Below are positions 1 through 9,078 of a stretch of 32,387 bases of DNA, piece after piece. Position 1 is the first letter of the stretch. Every line of letters starts with the position of its first letter. The DNA is taken from the NCBI GenBank assembly GCA_021464525.1, contig JADRCO010000495.1, positions 1-32,387 on the forward strand, given 5' to 3'. The position numbers were made by a program, and so were the translations under genes. The DNA comes from Rhizophagus sp. LPA8_4_AMF. Lineage: Eukaryota; Glomeromycota; Glomeromycetes; Glomerales; Glomeraceae. The notes under the pieces were generated by a model. That model saw only the letters and a list, made by a program, of their open reading frames with translations, was not told the origin of the DNA and ran no database searches.

Positions 1-106
1 TATAAATATGTAATCTAAACGTTACAGTCACACAGATATAAATTGTAGTCTAAACGTTACGGGTACACAGGTATAAATTCGTAGTATAAACGTTACAGTT
101 GCACAA
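1..106. repeat. 35-bp tandem repeat, three copies
   Basis: Three imperfect copies lie head to tail at 1-36, 37-71 and 72-106. Each starts TATAAAT and carries the shared core TAAACGTTAC followed by a CACA/ACAC segment. The core contains the palindrome AACGTT. The array may continue left of the window. Function is unknown; a small satellite or a cluster of binding sites is possible. Confidence 0.8.
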
Positions 107-478
107 TGAAAATAATTATTATATAGTAGATTTTTTTTTATGTACTATCATCTTAAATATAATACAAATTATTGTATATAAATTCCCTTTAGTCTATGTA
201 AAGAAGATATTATAACACGGTGTTATTGTTGCAAAGAATATTATTTATGACATCCTCATCTATAAGCATAATATATTTTGTATCATTAGCGTAAATTGTA
301 ATTTTGGACAAAATTGATTCGCAAGTGAGATATCATATTATTTATTTAATGATTTGTAAGAATACAAAAAAAAATATACATATTAAGATTCAATTTCTTA
401 AAAGGCAAATGTTTACATATATATATATATAAATATATTTGAAGCAGTGAAATACTAATAATAAAACTCGAAGTATAA
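107..478. other. AT-rich spacer without a gene
   Basis: No open frame of note is seen on either strand. The stretch contains homopolymer T runs and an (AT)n microsatellite near 417-440. It is probably the region downstream of the minus-strand gene at 479-1560. Confidence 0.6.
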
Positions 479-1560
479 TCAATCATCTTCAAAATCATTC
501 AAAGGATATACATTTTTAAAGAGACGAGCTTTCAATACTTCATTAGGAAGAATGGATTTGACATAATCAAATATTTTTCCTGCAAAGCAGGCTTCATGTA
601 AATCCTGTGGATCAAATTGAGAAGTTTTAATTAACTTCCTATATATATGTTTAAGTTGTCTTTTCTCATCCTCCGTGCGACAATTCTTAAAGCCATAATC
701 TGTATTCACAGATGGTAAGAGATGTACGGATTCACTCAGCACATATTGCTTAAGGTAGTAAACACTTTTTGTTGTTTGATTGTATCCATGAATCTCTATC
801 TTGTTTTCTGATAGCCAATTGCAATTGTTACTACTACAATTTCTCCTTAATAAATCCAATACTGTTCCAGATAAGTAAGCATCGTGGAATTCATCGACCT
901 TACAGCCTTTTTGAATGATTAGTTCCCGATACAAATCGCTCAAACGTCTTTCTTCCATCTCTCCTAAATGGTCATTACCAAATTTACAAGAGCAAAACCC
1001 AAATTCAATCCAATTTACTTCTTCTATCCTTGGAATACGTCCACTGAGCATGGTTGTATAGAAGACGTAAACAATACACTTTGATTCTGGAAAAGATTTA
1101 ACTGGAACTGTATGATCATGTTCGGAAAGATATGGCTTAACCATTTCATGTAACTTATCCATTGAATATTTATCAGATTTATCGCCCTCGTATTTACGTA
1201 GACCCTGCAACACATGTTCATTTTTTAAGAACCATTGGTAGTATTCGCTAGTATAACCTGCATCATTATAAGCCTTATTGATATAAAATGGCAAAATACC
1301 ACTTTCCCACCATGAATGGAGCTGAGAGGCACTGCATTTTATATACTTTATAAGACCAGCATACAAACCTAAAAGCATTGATTCATCCTCAGAATGCATG
1401 CAGTTGCAAAAACCGTATTCATATCGTACTGTGTTTTTGTTGGAATCAAATCTTTTAAAACATTTTTAACAAGGATGTCTGCGGACCTTGAAGGACAAAC
1501 GAGCACACGATTGGGATAGTCTTTTTTTTTGACACGATGAACTACAGTAATACTTGGCAT
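479..1560 (-). CDS. Host-like repeat protein gene, frame interrupted
   Basis: I do not recognise the family. Two overlapping minus-strand frames make up the gene. One (1369-1560) starts at a good ATG and gives 63 residues beginning MPSITVVHRV. The other (479-1399, open upstream to about 1450) gives over 300 residues. The larger part shows three diverged repeats that open with an aromatic-G-F-x-C/N-C motif (YGFCNC, FGFCSC, YGFKNC), followed by an acidic stretch, an LYxxLI helix and an LHxAxxxG motif. Codon use is clearly richer in GC than in the element to the right, so this is probably flanking host sequence. The frame change falls between about 1370 and 1450, in a region with short A runs. 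It may be a mutation, a sequence error or an unrecognised intron; none of the GT-AG pairs I tried was convincing. Confidence 0.5.
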
Positions 1561-1811
1561 GACATCTTGAATAACGTTGATTTGTATATTTTTATTTATT
1601 AAATAACCTATATTGTCGTCTCCCTAGCTCGGAAAACTTAGGCTTTCGATTTCTTAATAAGGATGTATCTACCCCGTTAGAAACCCTTAAAAATTTACAT
1701 ATAATATTTTTCAAAACTCAAAACTCAACATCTAAAATTCCTAAAAATTCTAAATACTAAAACTACCCTATTTATAATTATTTCTAAACTAATTACTATA
1801 CTAAAATAAAA
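1561..1811. other. Transition from flank to element
   Basis: No gene is seen. Around 1620-1680 there is a short GC-richer segment, and from about 1690 the sequence takes on the pyrimidine-rich, about 80% AT character of the element. The left boundary of the element probably lies here. I could not find a long terminal repeat or a clear match to the right end. Confidence 0.4.
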
Positions 1812-2573
1812 CTAATCTAACTCATTTATATCTGAACTATTAATAACTATTTTTTCATCCTCCTTTCCATCTCCTAATTCAAATCCTATTCTATTAATAT
1901 TAAGTCCCTGACATCTATAATAATGTGCTGCTAATTTCTTACTATCCGACGATCTCTCAGTTAAACACCTTTTACATGCATATCTAACCCTATCCTTCTT
2001 CTCAAATTTCATCCCATCTATCTCATATTCTCTCCATGCCGATAACTTATAATAACTTTCTTTAATTGTTGGATTTACAATATTTACTGCCTGTGGTTTG
2101 TAATTCTTAATCTTCTTTCCGTTCTTGGTTTTCCTTGATTTCTTTGATCCTTCTTCTTCTGATGTATCACTATATATCATATCTTTACTCCATGTTCTTT
2201 TCTTATTTGTTTTCGTAATTTCTTTATTTATCTCGTCTGGTTCTTCTTTCTGTTGTTCCATTATTGTTGCTAATTTTGTAATTCCTATAGCTATTTCTGA
2301 AATTTTTTCGTATGTTTTTCTTATAAAACTCTTATTTTGTTGTCCTATTTCTTTCATTTCTCTTAATATAGATATATTTTTAAAATTTTCATTTTCTACT
2401 GTATTTTTCAATGTATCATCATATGTCATCATAACTGAATCCATTATCATTACTTGTTGTTGATTTTCTCCTTGAATTGTTGAATCTGATCCTTGATATT
2501 CTTCTTGTATTCCTAAAAGTAATTCTGCTTCTTTTATTTCATCACTTAATTTTATTGGTTGTTGATTTTCCAT
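1812..2573 (-). CDS. Zinc-finger protein at end of RT operon
   Basis: The protein has 253 residues. The first half is acidic to polar with a predicted helix, the middle (about 125-165) is Lys/Arg-rich and looks like a nuclear-localisation or nucleic-acid-binding segment. The C-terminal third has a C-x2-C ... H-x4-C arrangement (YACKRC ... AAHYYRC, about residues 198-217), like a BED or C2HC zinc finger. Its start overlaps the end of the RT gene by 32 nt, so the two are probably made from one transcript. A nucleocapsid-like or DNA-binding role is inferred, not shown. Confidence 0.65.
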   Translation of the reverse strand: MENQQPIKLSDEIKEAELLLGIQEEYQGSDSTIQGENQQQVMIMDSVMMTYDDTLKNTVENENFKNISILREMKEIGQQNKSFIRKTYEKISEIAIGITKLATIMEQQKEEPDEINKEITKTNKKRTWSKDMIYSDTSEEEGSKKSRKTKNGKKIKNYKPQAVNIVNPTIKESYYKLSAWREYEIDGMKFEKKDRVRYACKRCLTERSSDSKKLAAHYYRCQGLNINRIGFELGDGKEDEKIVINSSDINELD

Positions 2574-4194
2574 TTTTCTTTTTCTCTTTCTCTTCCTTGA
2601 TAATTTGTTTCCATACTTTATGCGGTTTTCCTACTCCTTTTATATCTTTATCCATTCTTATTCTACTTAATAAATCTGCAAACTGATTATCTTTCCCCTT
2701 TATCCAAATTATTTCTATTCCTTTTCCCATTATTTGTACTCTTAAATTATTCATCTTTTTTACACTATCAAATCTTTCAGCCTGTTTATTGTTTAACCAA
2801 TTAACTAATATTTGACAATCCGAATAAACCTTTACCATATCTTTCCCTTGTATTCCAAACACATCTAAATAATAACTATATTTTCGTAACACTTCTACCA
2901 TACACTTTAATTCTAAATAAACTTGCCAATCATATTTTTCATCTCTTTTTTCCTTATCTTTATTCTTTTCCATCTCTTTTTTTATCATTCGTCCATCTAC
3001 ATCTGATATTGCTCTACTATAATAATCTATTAAAACTTTCCCACTCCTTTGTGTAATTACTGCTCCATAACCCCATTCACTTGCATCTACTGTTATTTCT
3101 ACTGGTTCCTTATAATTTATCTTTGTAATACCTTCCTTTTTAGATTCTATCATCATTTCCTTTATTTTCTTATACGCTATTGGTACTAATGGATCTGTTT
3201 TTTCCCTTTTTCCTTCATAAACATCTCGTAATATTTGTGCATACTGTGCCATTTTTGGTACAAAATTTCTAAAAAATCCTACTAATCCTAAAAAGCTTAA
3301 TAACCTTTCACAATTTTCTGGAAATTCTATTATTTCTTTAATTCTTTTTTCTTGAACATATGCTCTTCCATTTACAATTTCTAATCCTAACGCTATTATT
3401 TTTCCTATTTCAAACTGACATTTCTTTATATTATATATTATTCCTACTTCTTCCGCTCTTTTCAATAATCCTTCTATAATTTCTAATTTTTCATCTTCAG
3501 TTTCTGCTCCTCCAATTATATCATCTATATAAATACTCAATTGATTCTTTTCTATCCATTCCCTATATATTGTATGCATCCTATCATTAAATACTCCTGG
3601 TGCTTGACTTGTTCCAAACATCATTCTTTTACATCTAAATAATCCTTCCTTTGTAATATACGTACATAAATTCTTAGTTAACTCATCTCCTAATTCCATA
3701 TGAAAATATCCACTAACTAAATCTAATGCAAACACTAATTTCCATCTAATTATTTTTGATATAATTTCATCCATAATTGGTAACATGTAACCATATTTTA
3801 CCGTACAATTATTCACTTGCGGATAATTATGACATATTCTAATATCATCTTTCCCTTTTGGTACTATTACTAAATTTATTACTGATAATTCTCCATTTGC
3901 CTTTTCTATAATTCCTGCTTCCAGTAATTTCTTATTTGTCTTCGCTATTTTCTCATCATATAATTCTGAACTTTTTGAAACATTCATATGCGGTAACTTT
4001 CCTTCCATACCTTTCTTTAACTTTAAAAAATACTTAAAATAATCTTTCTTATATTCTTCACTAGTTCCACTTCCGAATCTTCCTCCTTCAAACATACTAT
4101 TCCCAAATCTTGATTTATATTTTACTATTAATTCCACTAATTTTTCATTCTTAACATTTTTTAAATATTTTTCTTTAAATTCTTCATTTGTCAT
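2542..4194 (-). CDS. Ty3-like reverse transcriptase-RNase H
   Basis: The protein has 550 residues and copies RNA into DNA and removes the RNA strand. RT motifs are in order: VIVPKGKDDIR (about 109-119), ALDLVSGYFH (156-165), FGTSQAP (193-199), the catalytic YIDD (222-225) and the LGLEI/FLGL region (about 269-305). An RNase H domain follows with the acidic residues at TVDASEWGYG (D370), the helix near E428, YSDCQ (D459) and DNQFADLLS (D507). The motif spelling is Ty3/gypsy or caulimovirus-like. No integrase follows; the next gene encodes a zinc-finger protein. The start lies 12 nt after the endonuclease IV gene, so both are likely on one transcript. Confidence 0.95.
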   Translation of the reverse strand: MTNEEFKEKYLKNVKNEKLVELIVKYKSRFGNSMFEGGRFGSGTSEEYKKDYFKYFLKLKKGMEGKLPHMNVSKSSELYDEKIAKTNKKLLEAGIIEKANGELSVINLVIVPKGKDDIRICHNYPQVNNCTVKYGYMLPIMDEIISKIIRWKLVFALDLVSGYFHMELGDELTKNLCTYITKEGLFRCKRMMFGTSQAPGVFNDRMHTIYREWIEKNQLSIYIDDIIGGAETEDEKLEIIEGLLKRAEEVGIIYNIKKCQFEIGKIIALGLEIVNGRAYVQEKRIKEIIEFPENCERLLSFLGLVGFFRNFVPKMAQYAQILRDVYEGKREKTDPLVPIAYKKIKEMMIESKKEGITKINYKEPVEITVDASEWGYGAVITQRSGKVLIDYYSRAISDVDGRMIKKEMEKNKDKEKRDEKYDWQVYLELKCMVEVLRKYSYYLDVFGIQGKDMVKVYSDCQILVNWLNNKQAERFDSVKKMNNLRVQIMGKGIEIIWIKGKDNQFADLLSRIRMDKDIKGVGKPHKVWKQIIKEEKEKKKNGKSTTNKIK

Positions 4195-4206
4195 ATCCTT
4201 TACTAA

Positions 4207-5430
4207 TTATTCTGATTCTTCTATTTTAGTTCTATCCTTATTTTGTGCTATCTTTATTTTCATTTTTTGTTCTTTCTCCTCTTCTATTGCCATAAAATTT
4301 TCTTTATTTTGTAATAAAAATAATCGTTCTATTTTATTTCCCCTTTCATACCTTTTCTTAAATTTTCGTTCTCTTTTTTCTCTTAAATATGCTAATTTTT
4401 CATTTTCTTCTTTTTCCCATTCTCGTATCTTAACAATATAATGTTTTTCCTTATATTTCTTAGATTCCGGCGTTTCTAATACTATTGGTATTTTATTTTT
4501 CTTACATATCTCTAAAACCTTAAACTTAAATTCTTCCGGTAATTTTCCATATTCAAATATTCCTTCATGTCTATCTTCTCCAAATATAATATCTTCTGGT
4601 ACTTCATTAAAATGTATTAACTTAACCATTTCCTTATTATTTTCTAAAATCTGTAAAAACTTCTGTAAACTTCTATTTTCACTCCCCCAATGCATTGTAT
4701 CTAAACATAAAAATAATCTTAATTTATTTTCTATAACATTTCCCTTTAAATCTAATAATTCCATTTTTTCTCTAGTCTTATCTATTTCATTTATTAACTT
4801 TATTAATCCTATTATTTCTGCTCCATACGAATCTCCACTAGCTCCATTTTCTAATAAAATATTAACTTTATACTGATTTGCTAATCTATTTATTGTCCAA
4901 CACTGTTTCTTAATTGTTTCATAATTTTCTTTTGGTCCTAAATGTATTACTATTCCTTCTGCATTTCTTTCTCCACTAACTTGTATTTCTTCTAATAACT
5001 TATTATAATCTGATTTTCCTCCAATACTTCCTCTTAACATTGCATGTACAAAATGTCCTTTTAGATTTATTTTCATTAATTTATCTCGTAATCTTATTTC
5101 TGTTCCTATTCCATAATTCTTTTCTCCTTCTTCGTTTATCCTTTCTCTTTTCTTATTAAAGAATATCTGAAAAAAGTCTTGTCCTACATCCTTTATTTTA
5201 TCTGACGATTTTTTTATTAACTCAATTTCATTAAAATATTGTTTTATTACATCTTCATTTTCTTTTTCATTAAATTCATTTTTATTCTTTTTTACTCGTT
5301 CAATTTGATCCTTTATTATTTGAATTTCTTCTTCTTTATTATATTCCTTTAATACATGAAACGAATCACATATTCCTATTTTAATACTATTATCATAATT
5401 CTTTTTATATTCTACCCATTTTTTAGACAT
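4207..5430 (-). CDS. Endonuclease IV family AP endonuclease
   Basis: The protein has 407 residues. Residues about 120-325 form a clear endonuclease IV (Nfo) TIM-barrel signature: GHFVHA (H126, H129), VIHLGP (H163), LLENGASG (E194), LCLDTMHWG (D244, H247), LIHFNEV (H273), GEDRHEG (D286, H288) and VLETPES (E319). These match the His/Asp/Glu positions that hold the three zinc ions in the family. The enzyme cuts DNA 5' to abasic sites. It carries a charged N-terminal extension of about 110 residues and a basic coiled C-terminal tail that ordinary Nfo proteins lack. It sits directly upstream of RT. Asfarviruses and mimiviruses encode such enzymes; I know of no LTR element that does. The job here (repair of the cDNA, or nicking in place of integrase) is inference. 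Confidence 0.92.
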   Translation of the reverse strand: MSKKWVEYKKNYDNSIKIGICDSFHVLKEYNKEEEIQIIKDQIERVKKNKNEFNEKENEDVIKQYFNEIELIKKSSDKIKDVGQDFFQIFFNKKRERINEEGEKNYGIGTEIRLRDKLMKINLKGHFVHAMLRGSIGGKSDYNKLLEEIQVSGERNAEGIVIHLGPKENYETIKKQCWTINRLANQYKVNILLENGASGDSYGAEIIGLIKLINEIDKTREKMELLDLKGNVIENKLRLFLCLDTMHWGSENRSLQKFLQILENNKEMVKLIHFNEVPEDIIFGEDRHEGIFEYGKLPEEFKFKVLEICKKNKIPIVLETPESKKYKEKHYIVKIREWEKEENEKLAYLREKRERKFKKRYERGNKIERLFLLQNKENFMAIEEEKEQKMKIKIAQNKDRTKIEESE

Positions 5431-5485
5431 TTTTTATTTAAAATACATTTTATTATCCCAAATTTTACTTATTTAAATAATTTTC

Positions 5486-5941
5486 CTAATAATTATCAAG
5501 TAATACATTCTTTTCATAAAATTTATACGTAACTAATTCTTCTAACGCTTCTATCTTTTCACTAACTCTATCCCATTTTAATCTTTCATTTCCTCCAATA
5601 TAATCTACCCAATGATATTTTGATTCATATCTAATATTCCTAAATTCAATCCATTTATTCTTTTCAATCTTTATTTCTTCAATATCCTTCTGAATTTCTC
5701 TTAACTTGTTAATCCTTTTTTCCGTATTTTCTGACCCTTTTGGATTCATCAAAATAAATTCTTCAAATTCTTGACGTTCTTTTTGAATTAAAATTATCCT
5801 TTTTTCTTTCTCTTCATTAGCTAATCTTGTCAATTCATTTTGAATTATTACTAATTCATTTGCCTTATTTTCTCTTTCTTGTTCCCGTAATTTCCATTGT
5901 TTTTCTATTTCTTCAAGCTCCTTTAATATTTCTTTCTTCAT
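5486..5941 (-). CDS. Coiled-coil protein, family A
   Basis: The protein has 151 residues and is nearly all helical and highly charged. It belongs to a three-member family in this window (also 22118-22559 and 26538-26972). Shared landmarks are an N-terminal EIEKQWKLR block, an EEFI..NP block and a conserved KNKWI.FRN....W.DYI segment, followed by a helix with RVSEKIEALEE. Its ATG overlaps the stop of the small membrane-protein gene upstream in an ATGA arrangement. Function is unknown; the repeated occurrence suggests a structural or assembly role. Confidence 0.75.
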   Translation of the reverse strand: MKKEILKELEEIEKQWKLREQERENKANELVIIQNELTRLANEEKEKRIILIQKERQEFEEFILMNPKGSENTEKRINKLREIQKDIEEIKIEKNKWIEFRNIRYESKYHWVDYIGGNERLKWDRVSEKIEALEELVTYKFYEKNVLLDNY

Positions 5942-6069
5942 CTTCTTTCAATCAATTGTTTTATCCACTTTATTAATGGTATAATAATTACTCCCAAAAT
6001 TATTAAAAATTCAATTAAATGACTAAAATCAATTATTACAACAATTTTTATTTCTTTAGTTTGTTCCAT
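5938..6069 (-). CDS. Small single-pass membrane protein (43 aa)
   Basis: This is a short gene in the gap between two coiled-coil genes. It starts MEQTKEIKIVVIID and then has a strongly hydrophobic stretch of about 16 residues (FLIILGVIIIPLI), closing with a basic tail (KQLIERR). Its start lies inside the last 14 nt of the upstream gene in another frame, and its TGA overlaps the next ATG as ATGA. The tight overlap on both sides and the clean hydrophobic-basic layout argue that it is real. It resembles a small tail-anchored or viroporin-like protein; that role is inferred only. Confidence 0.6.
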   Translation of the reverse strand: MEQTKEIKIVVIIDFSHLIEFLIILGVIIIPLIKWIKQLIERR

Positions 6070-6727
6070 TTCTTAAATTCCCTTTGTCAAAACTATCCTT
6101 CTTATATCCAATCCTTGGATTATAAAATAAGTAACAAAATTGATCATACGTTTCACATCCCCATAATTTTGCAATTTCTAAATATAATCTATTTTCTTTT
6201 TGTTGTATCCATTCTATTTCTTCTGATAATTCTAACGACATTGCTCCTATATTCCCTCCAATAATATTCCAACAATCTATTATTTCTTTTCCATATAATT
6301 CTCTTCTTTCCGTAATTCTATCATTTTTTACTTTCTTTAAAAATTCTATCCCTTTTCGCATTTCTTGTTCAATAAGCATCTTATCTTTATTATCAAAATT
6401 CTTAACCTTTGCGTACATTTCTTTCCATTTCATTTGTTCATGCTTTTCTAAATCCTTTTCTATCTTTTCTCGTTCCATTACTATCCTTTTTATCCTTAAT
6501 TCTTCATCTCTTATCCACTTATACATTCGTAACCTTTCTTCTTTATTAATTTTTATTAAATCCGTCAATCTTTTACATAATAATCGTTTCTCTTTTATTT
6601 CAAAATTTTCCTGTTCTTTTATATCTATTAACCCTTCTTCATCTTTCCATTGAAATCTTTTAAAATTACTTTCTGTTATATCACTTATTACTTCACTATA
6701 ATTATCAATATTAAAATTATATGCCAT
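6056..6727 (-). CDS. Coiled-coil protein, family D
   Basis: The protein has 223 residues, using the ATG at 6727 rather than the TTG nine bases upstream. It is mostly charged helix. The C-terminal part (ELSEEIEWIQQKENRLY) matches 22618-23046 (EKEIEELQKKEDRLFEKL) and, more weakly, 23098-23568 and 27435-27881. A TATA-like box (GTTATAAAAAGG) lies about 50-60 nt upstream. On the plus arm a family D gene also sits next to a family A gene, so the pair seems to have been duplicated together. Confidence 0.7.
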   Translation of the reverse strand: MAYNFNIDNYSEVISDITESNFKRFQWKDEEGLIDIKEQENFEIKEKRLLCKRLTDLIKINKEERLRMYKWIRDEELRIKRIVMEREKIEKDLEKHEQMKWKEMYAKVKNFDNKDKMLIEQEMRKGIEFLKKVKNDRITERRELYGKEIIDCWNIIGGNIGAMSLELSEEIEWIQQKENRLYLEIAKLWGCETYDQFCYLFYNPRIGYKKDSFDKGNLRNGTN

Positions 6728-6775
6728 TTTTATCAAATTTCAATTTAATTTTTATTAACCAAAATAATTTTCATT

Positions 6776-6787
6776 CCTTTTTATAAC
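6776..6787 (-). promoter_or_regulatory. TATA-like box before 6727
   Basis: GTTATAAAAAGG on the minus strand lies about 50-60 nt before the ATG at 6727. It is one of a set of similar boxes before separated genes on both strands. Confidence 0.5.
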
Positions 6788-6801
6788 TAATTTCTTAAAT
6801 G

Positions 6802-8625
6802 TTACTCTATTACTTCAATAATTTTATCCATTACCTCTTCAAAATCTATCTTATTATTTAAACATATCTTTTTTACTTCTTCTGGTGTATATTTCTCTTC
6901 TTTCTCATCATTTTTTTCTTTTAATACATCCCATCCTTTTTTAGCCTTTTCTTTTCCTGTTATTTCACAAACTCCATTTTCATTTACATATATTTTCATT
7001 ATTCCAAATTTTTCCTTATAATTTTCTAATGTCTCATTTTTCTTTTCTTTTTCCCCGTTATCATTTTTTAACTTATTTTTTATATTTAACAAAATATTTT
7101 CAAATGGTAATTCTTTCTCTTCACAATATTCCTTAAATTCTTTCATACTATACTGAATTTCTTTTGTATCTTCAACCTTTTCTATATCTATTTTTTCTCC
7201 TTCTCCTATGACTTTATGTATCCCTAAATTATTCACGAATATTTTCATAACATTAAATTCTTCAATAATTGAATTTAATTGTTCAATTTTCTGAATTTGT
7301 ACATCTCCAATTATTCTGTATTTCTTTCTTCCTCCTAATTTTTCTTCTTCACTTCCCATCAAATCTGGTATTACTTCTCTCTTAACATTTCTTGGTCTTA
7401 TTGGTTCCCTTAATTTTCTCATCCTCTCTTCTAATTCTTTTTGTTCTAATTCCTTAAATGCTTGTTCTCTTTTTAACCTATCATTTTCTTCTTTTCTTTT
7501 TTGTAATTCCTCTTGTTGTTTCCGTAACTGTTCCCTCATTTGTTCTTCTGCTATATTCCTATATTTTGGTGCATATCCCATTTCTCTTTCCCTATTTTCA
7601 AATATTGTATCCATTATATCTGATTCTTGTAAATTCTTTTGTTTTTCTGCTAAAATTCTTCTTATTGCTTCCATTTGTCTATTAGTTAACTCCATTCCCT
7701 TATTTATTCTTAATCTTTTTTCATATTCATTTGAAATTAAATCTATTACCCTTTGCGATCCTTTATCTGGTCCTGTAAACCATCCTTCTCCATAATTATT
7801 TCTCCAATACGTTATTAATTGATCCCTTTGCGATTCTAACATATTAAATCTTTCGTATACATTAATTGAATTAACTATTGTATTAAATCTTTCTTCTTCA
7901 ATTTTTATTATCTTTTTTCCTACTGCTGCTGTATGATATGGATTTGGTAATTTCATTGCCATATTCTTTAACAAATCATATTCAATCCCATTACTCATCA
8001 TATCTTTTCTTCCTATAATAATATAATCTCGGTCATTTACATCATAATTTACTCTTGTATCATCAATAATTTCTATTTCTTCCAAATCTATCCTTGGTCT
8101 TTCATCTACTGCTGCTTGTATATATCTTTGTTCTGTACAATATACATTTATCCTATTTATTTTTCCTATTGATCTTATATCTTCTGGTTTCCACTTAATC
8201 ATTTTTCCTCTCCTATAATTTCTTGCTACTCCAATATTTCTTTGTCTTAAAAATTCTGCTGTTCTTCCTGGTACCCAACTTTCTACTACTAAATTCGTAA
8301 AATATATTTGTATTGGTATTTCTTCTGCATCCCCTGTTAATATAATTCCTGCATACTGTCCTACTCTTGTCATATCTTCTCCTTCTTCTGTGTACCTTTC
8401 TTCACTTCCCCTTGGTATACTTCCTCTTCCTACTGAACCTCTATTACTTCCTCCTCTTTGCGATGTTCTTGCACTTGCTGGTGATCCTGTTCTTGAACTT
8501 CTTGCTAATTTTCTAATTTGTTCTTCTAACTCACTTGCTGTCATTGTATATCTATGATCTATTATATATGCTTCTTCATTTTGTGTTACTTGTCTTCCTA
8601 ATATTAATTCTACATTCCTTACCAT
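6802..8625 (-). CDS. Large ORF, candidate structural protein
   Basis: The ORF is 607 residues. It opens with a short helical module (VTQNEEAYIIDHRYTMTASEL) followed by a Ser/Gly/Arg-rich linker (about 40-80). A probable beta-rich domain comes next (about 85-210), then a helical region, a Gln/Glu/Arg coiled coil (about 355-410), and two short similar beta segments (MKIFVNNLGIHKVIGEGE and MKIYVNENGVCEITGKEK) near residues 460 and 545. The opening module resembles helical modules at the end of the ORF at 9079-12468, so the two ORFs are related parts of one region. A gag-like or other virion-protein role is likely from size and position, but I recognise no named domain. Confidence 0.6.
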   Translation of the reverse strand: MVRNVELILGRQVTQNEEAYIIDHRYTMTASELEEQIRKLARSSRTGSPASARTSQRGGSNRGSVGRGSIPRGSEERYTEEGEDMTRVGQYAGIILTGDAEEIPIQIYFTNLVVESWVPGRTAEFLRQRNIGVARNYRRGKMIKWKPEDIRSIGKINRINVYCTEQRYIQAAVDERPRIDLEEIEIIDDTRVNYDVNDRDYIIIGRKDMMSNGIEYDLLKNMAMKLPNPYHTAAVGKKIIKIEEERFNTIVNSINVYERFNMLESQRDQLITYWRNNYGEGWFTGPDKGSQRVIDLISNEYEKRLRINKGMELTNRQMEAIRRILAEKQKNLQESDIMDTIFENREREMGYAPKYRNIAEEQMREQLRKQQEELQKRKEENDRLKREQAFKELEQKELEERMRKLREPIRPRNVKREVIPDLMGSEEEKLGGRKKYRIIGDVQIQKIEQLNSIIEEFNVMKIFVNNLGIHKVIGEGEKIDIEKVEDTKEIQYSMKEFKEYCEEKELPFENILLNIKNKLKNDNGEKEKKNETLENYKEKFGIMKIYVNENGVCEITGKEKAKKGWDVLKEKNDEKEEKYTPEEVKKICLNNKIDFEEVMDKIIEVIE

Positions 8626-9078
8626 TTCATTTTCTTCTGCTACATTAAAATCTAATAAATTTCCATATCTAATTCTTCTATATAATTCTGCTGCTGTTCT
8701 TCTATTATTTCTTCTAACAAATTCTCTCTCTTCTGGATCTAATGTTCTTCCTCTTCTTTCTTCAATATTTTCAATTAATTCTCTTTCATTTACTCCTGTT
8801 CCTACTATATCTTCATAATCTGGCGGTAAATCATTATTATTTCCTATACTTTCTTCAATTGTTCTTCTTTCTCTTGCTTCTCTTGCTTCTTGTTCTAATC
8901 GTAATCTTTCTTGTTCTATCCTTTCTTCTTCTTGTCTTATCCTTAATCTTTCTTGTTCAATTCTTTGCCTATTTTCTAATAAATCTCGTTCTGCTACTAA
9001 TGCCCTATATCTACTTCTTTGCTCTCTATCTCTATTCGTTTCTTGTTCTAATTCTTCTATTTGTCTTTGTACTTCTTC

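Noticed and set aside
1369-1560. A 42-nt GT-AG intron in the host-like gene
   Set aside because: Its length is a multiple of three, so removing it would not reconcile the two frames, and other donor sites are poor.
1600-1700. Possible left terminal inverted repeat (CTAGCTCGGAAAAC) matching the right palindrome
   Set aside because: Only scattered bases agree with TAGCCGAAAA; that is not above chance.
2125-2686. Plus-strand hydrophobic ORFs rich in Phe, Leu and Ser opposite the zinc-finger and RT genes
   Set aside because: They are antisense shadows. The reverse of Lys/Glu-rich codons gives Phe/Leu/Ser-rich frames throughout the left arm.
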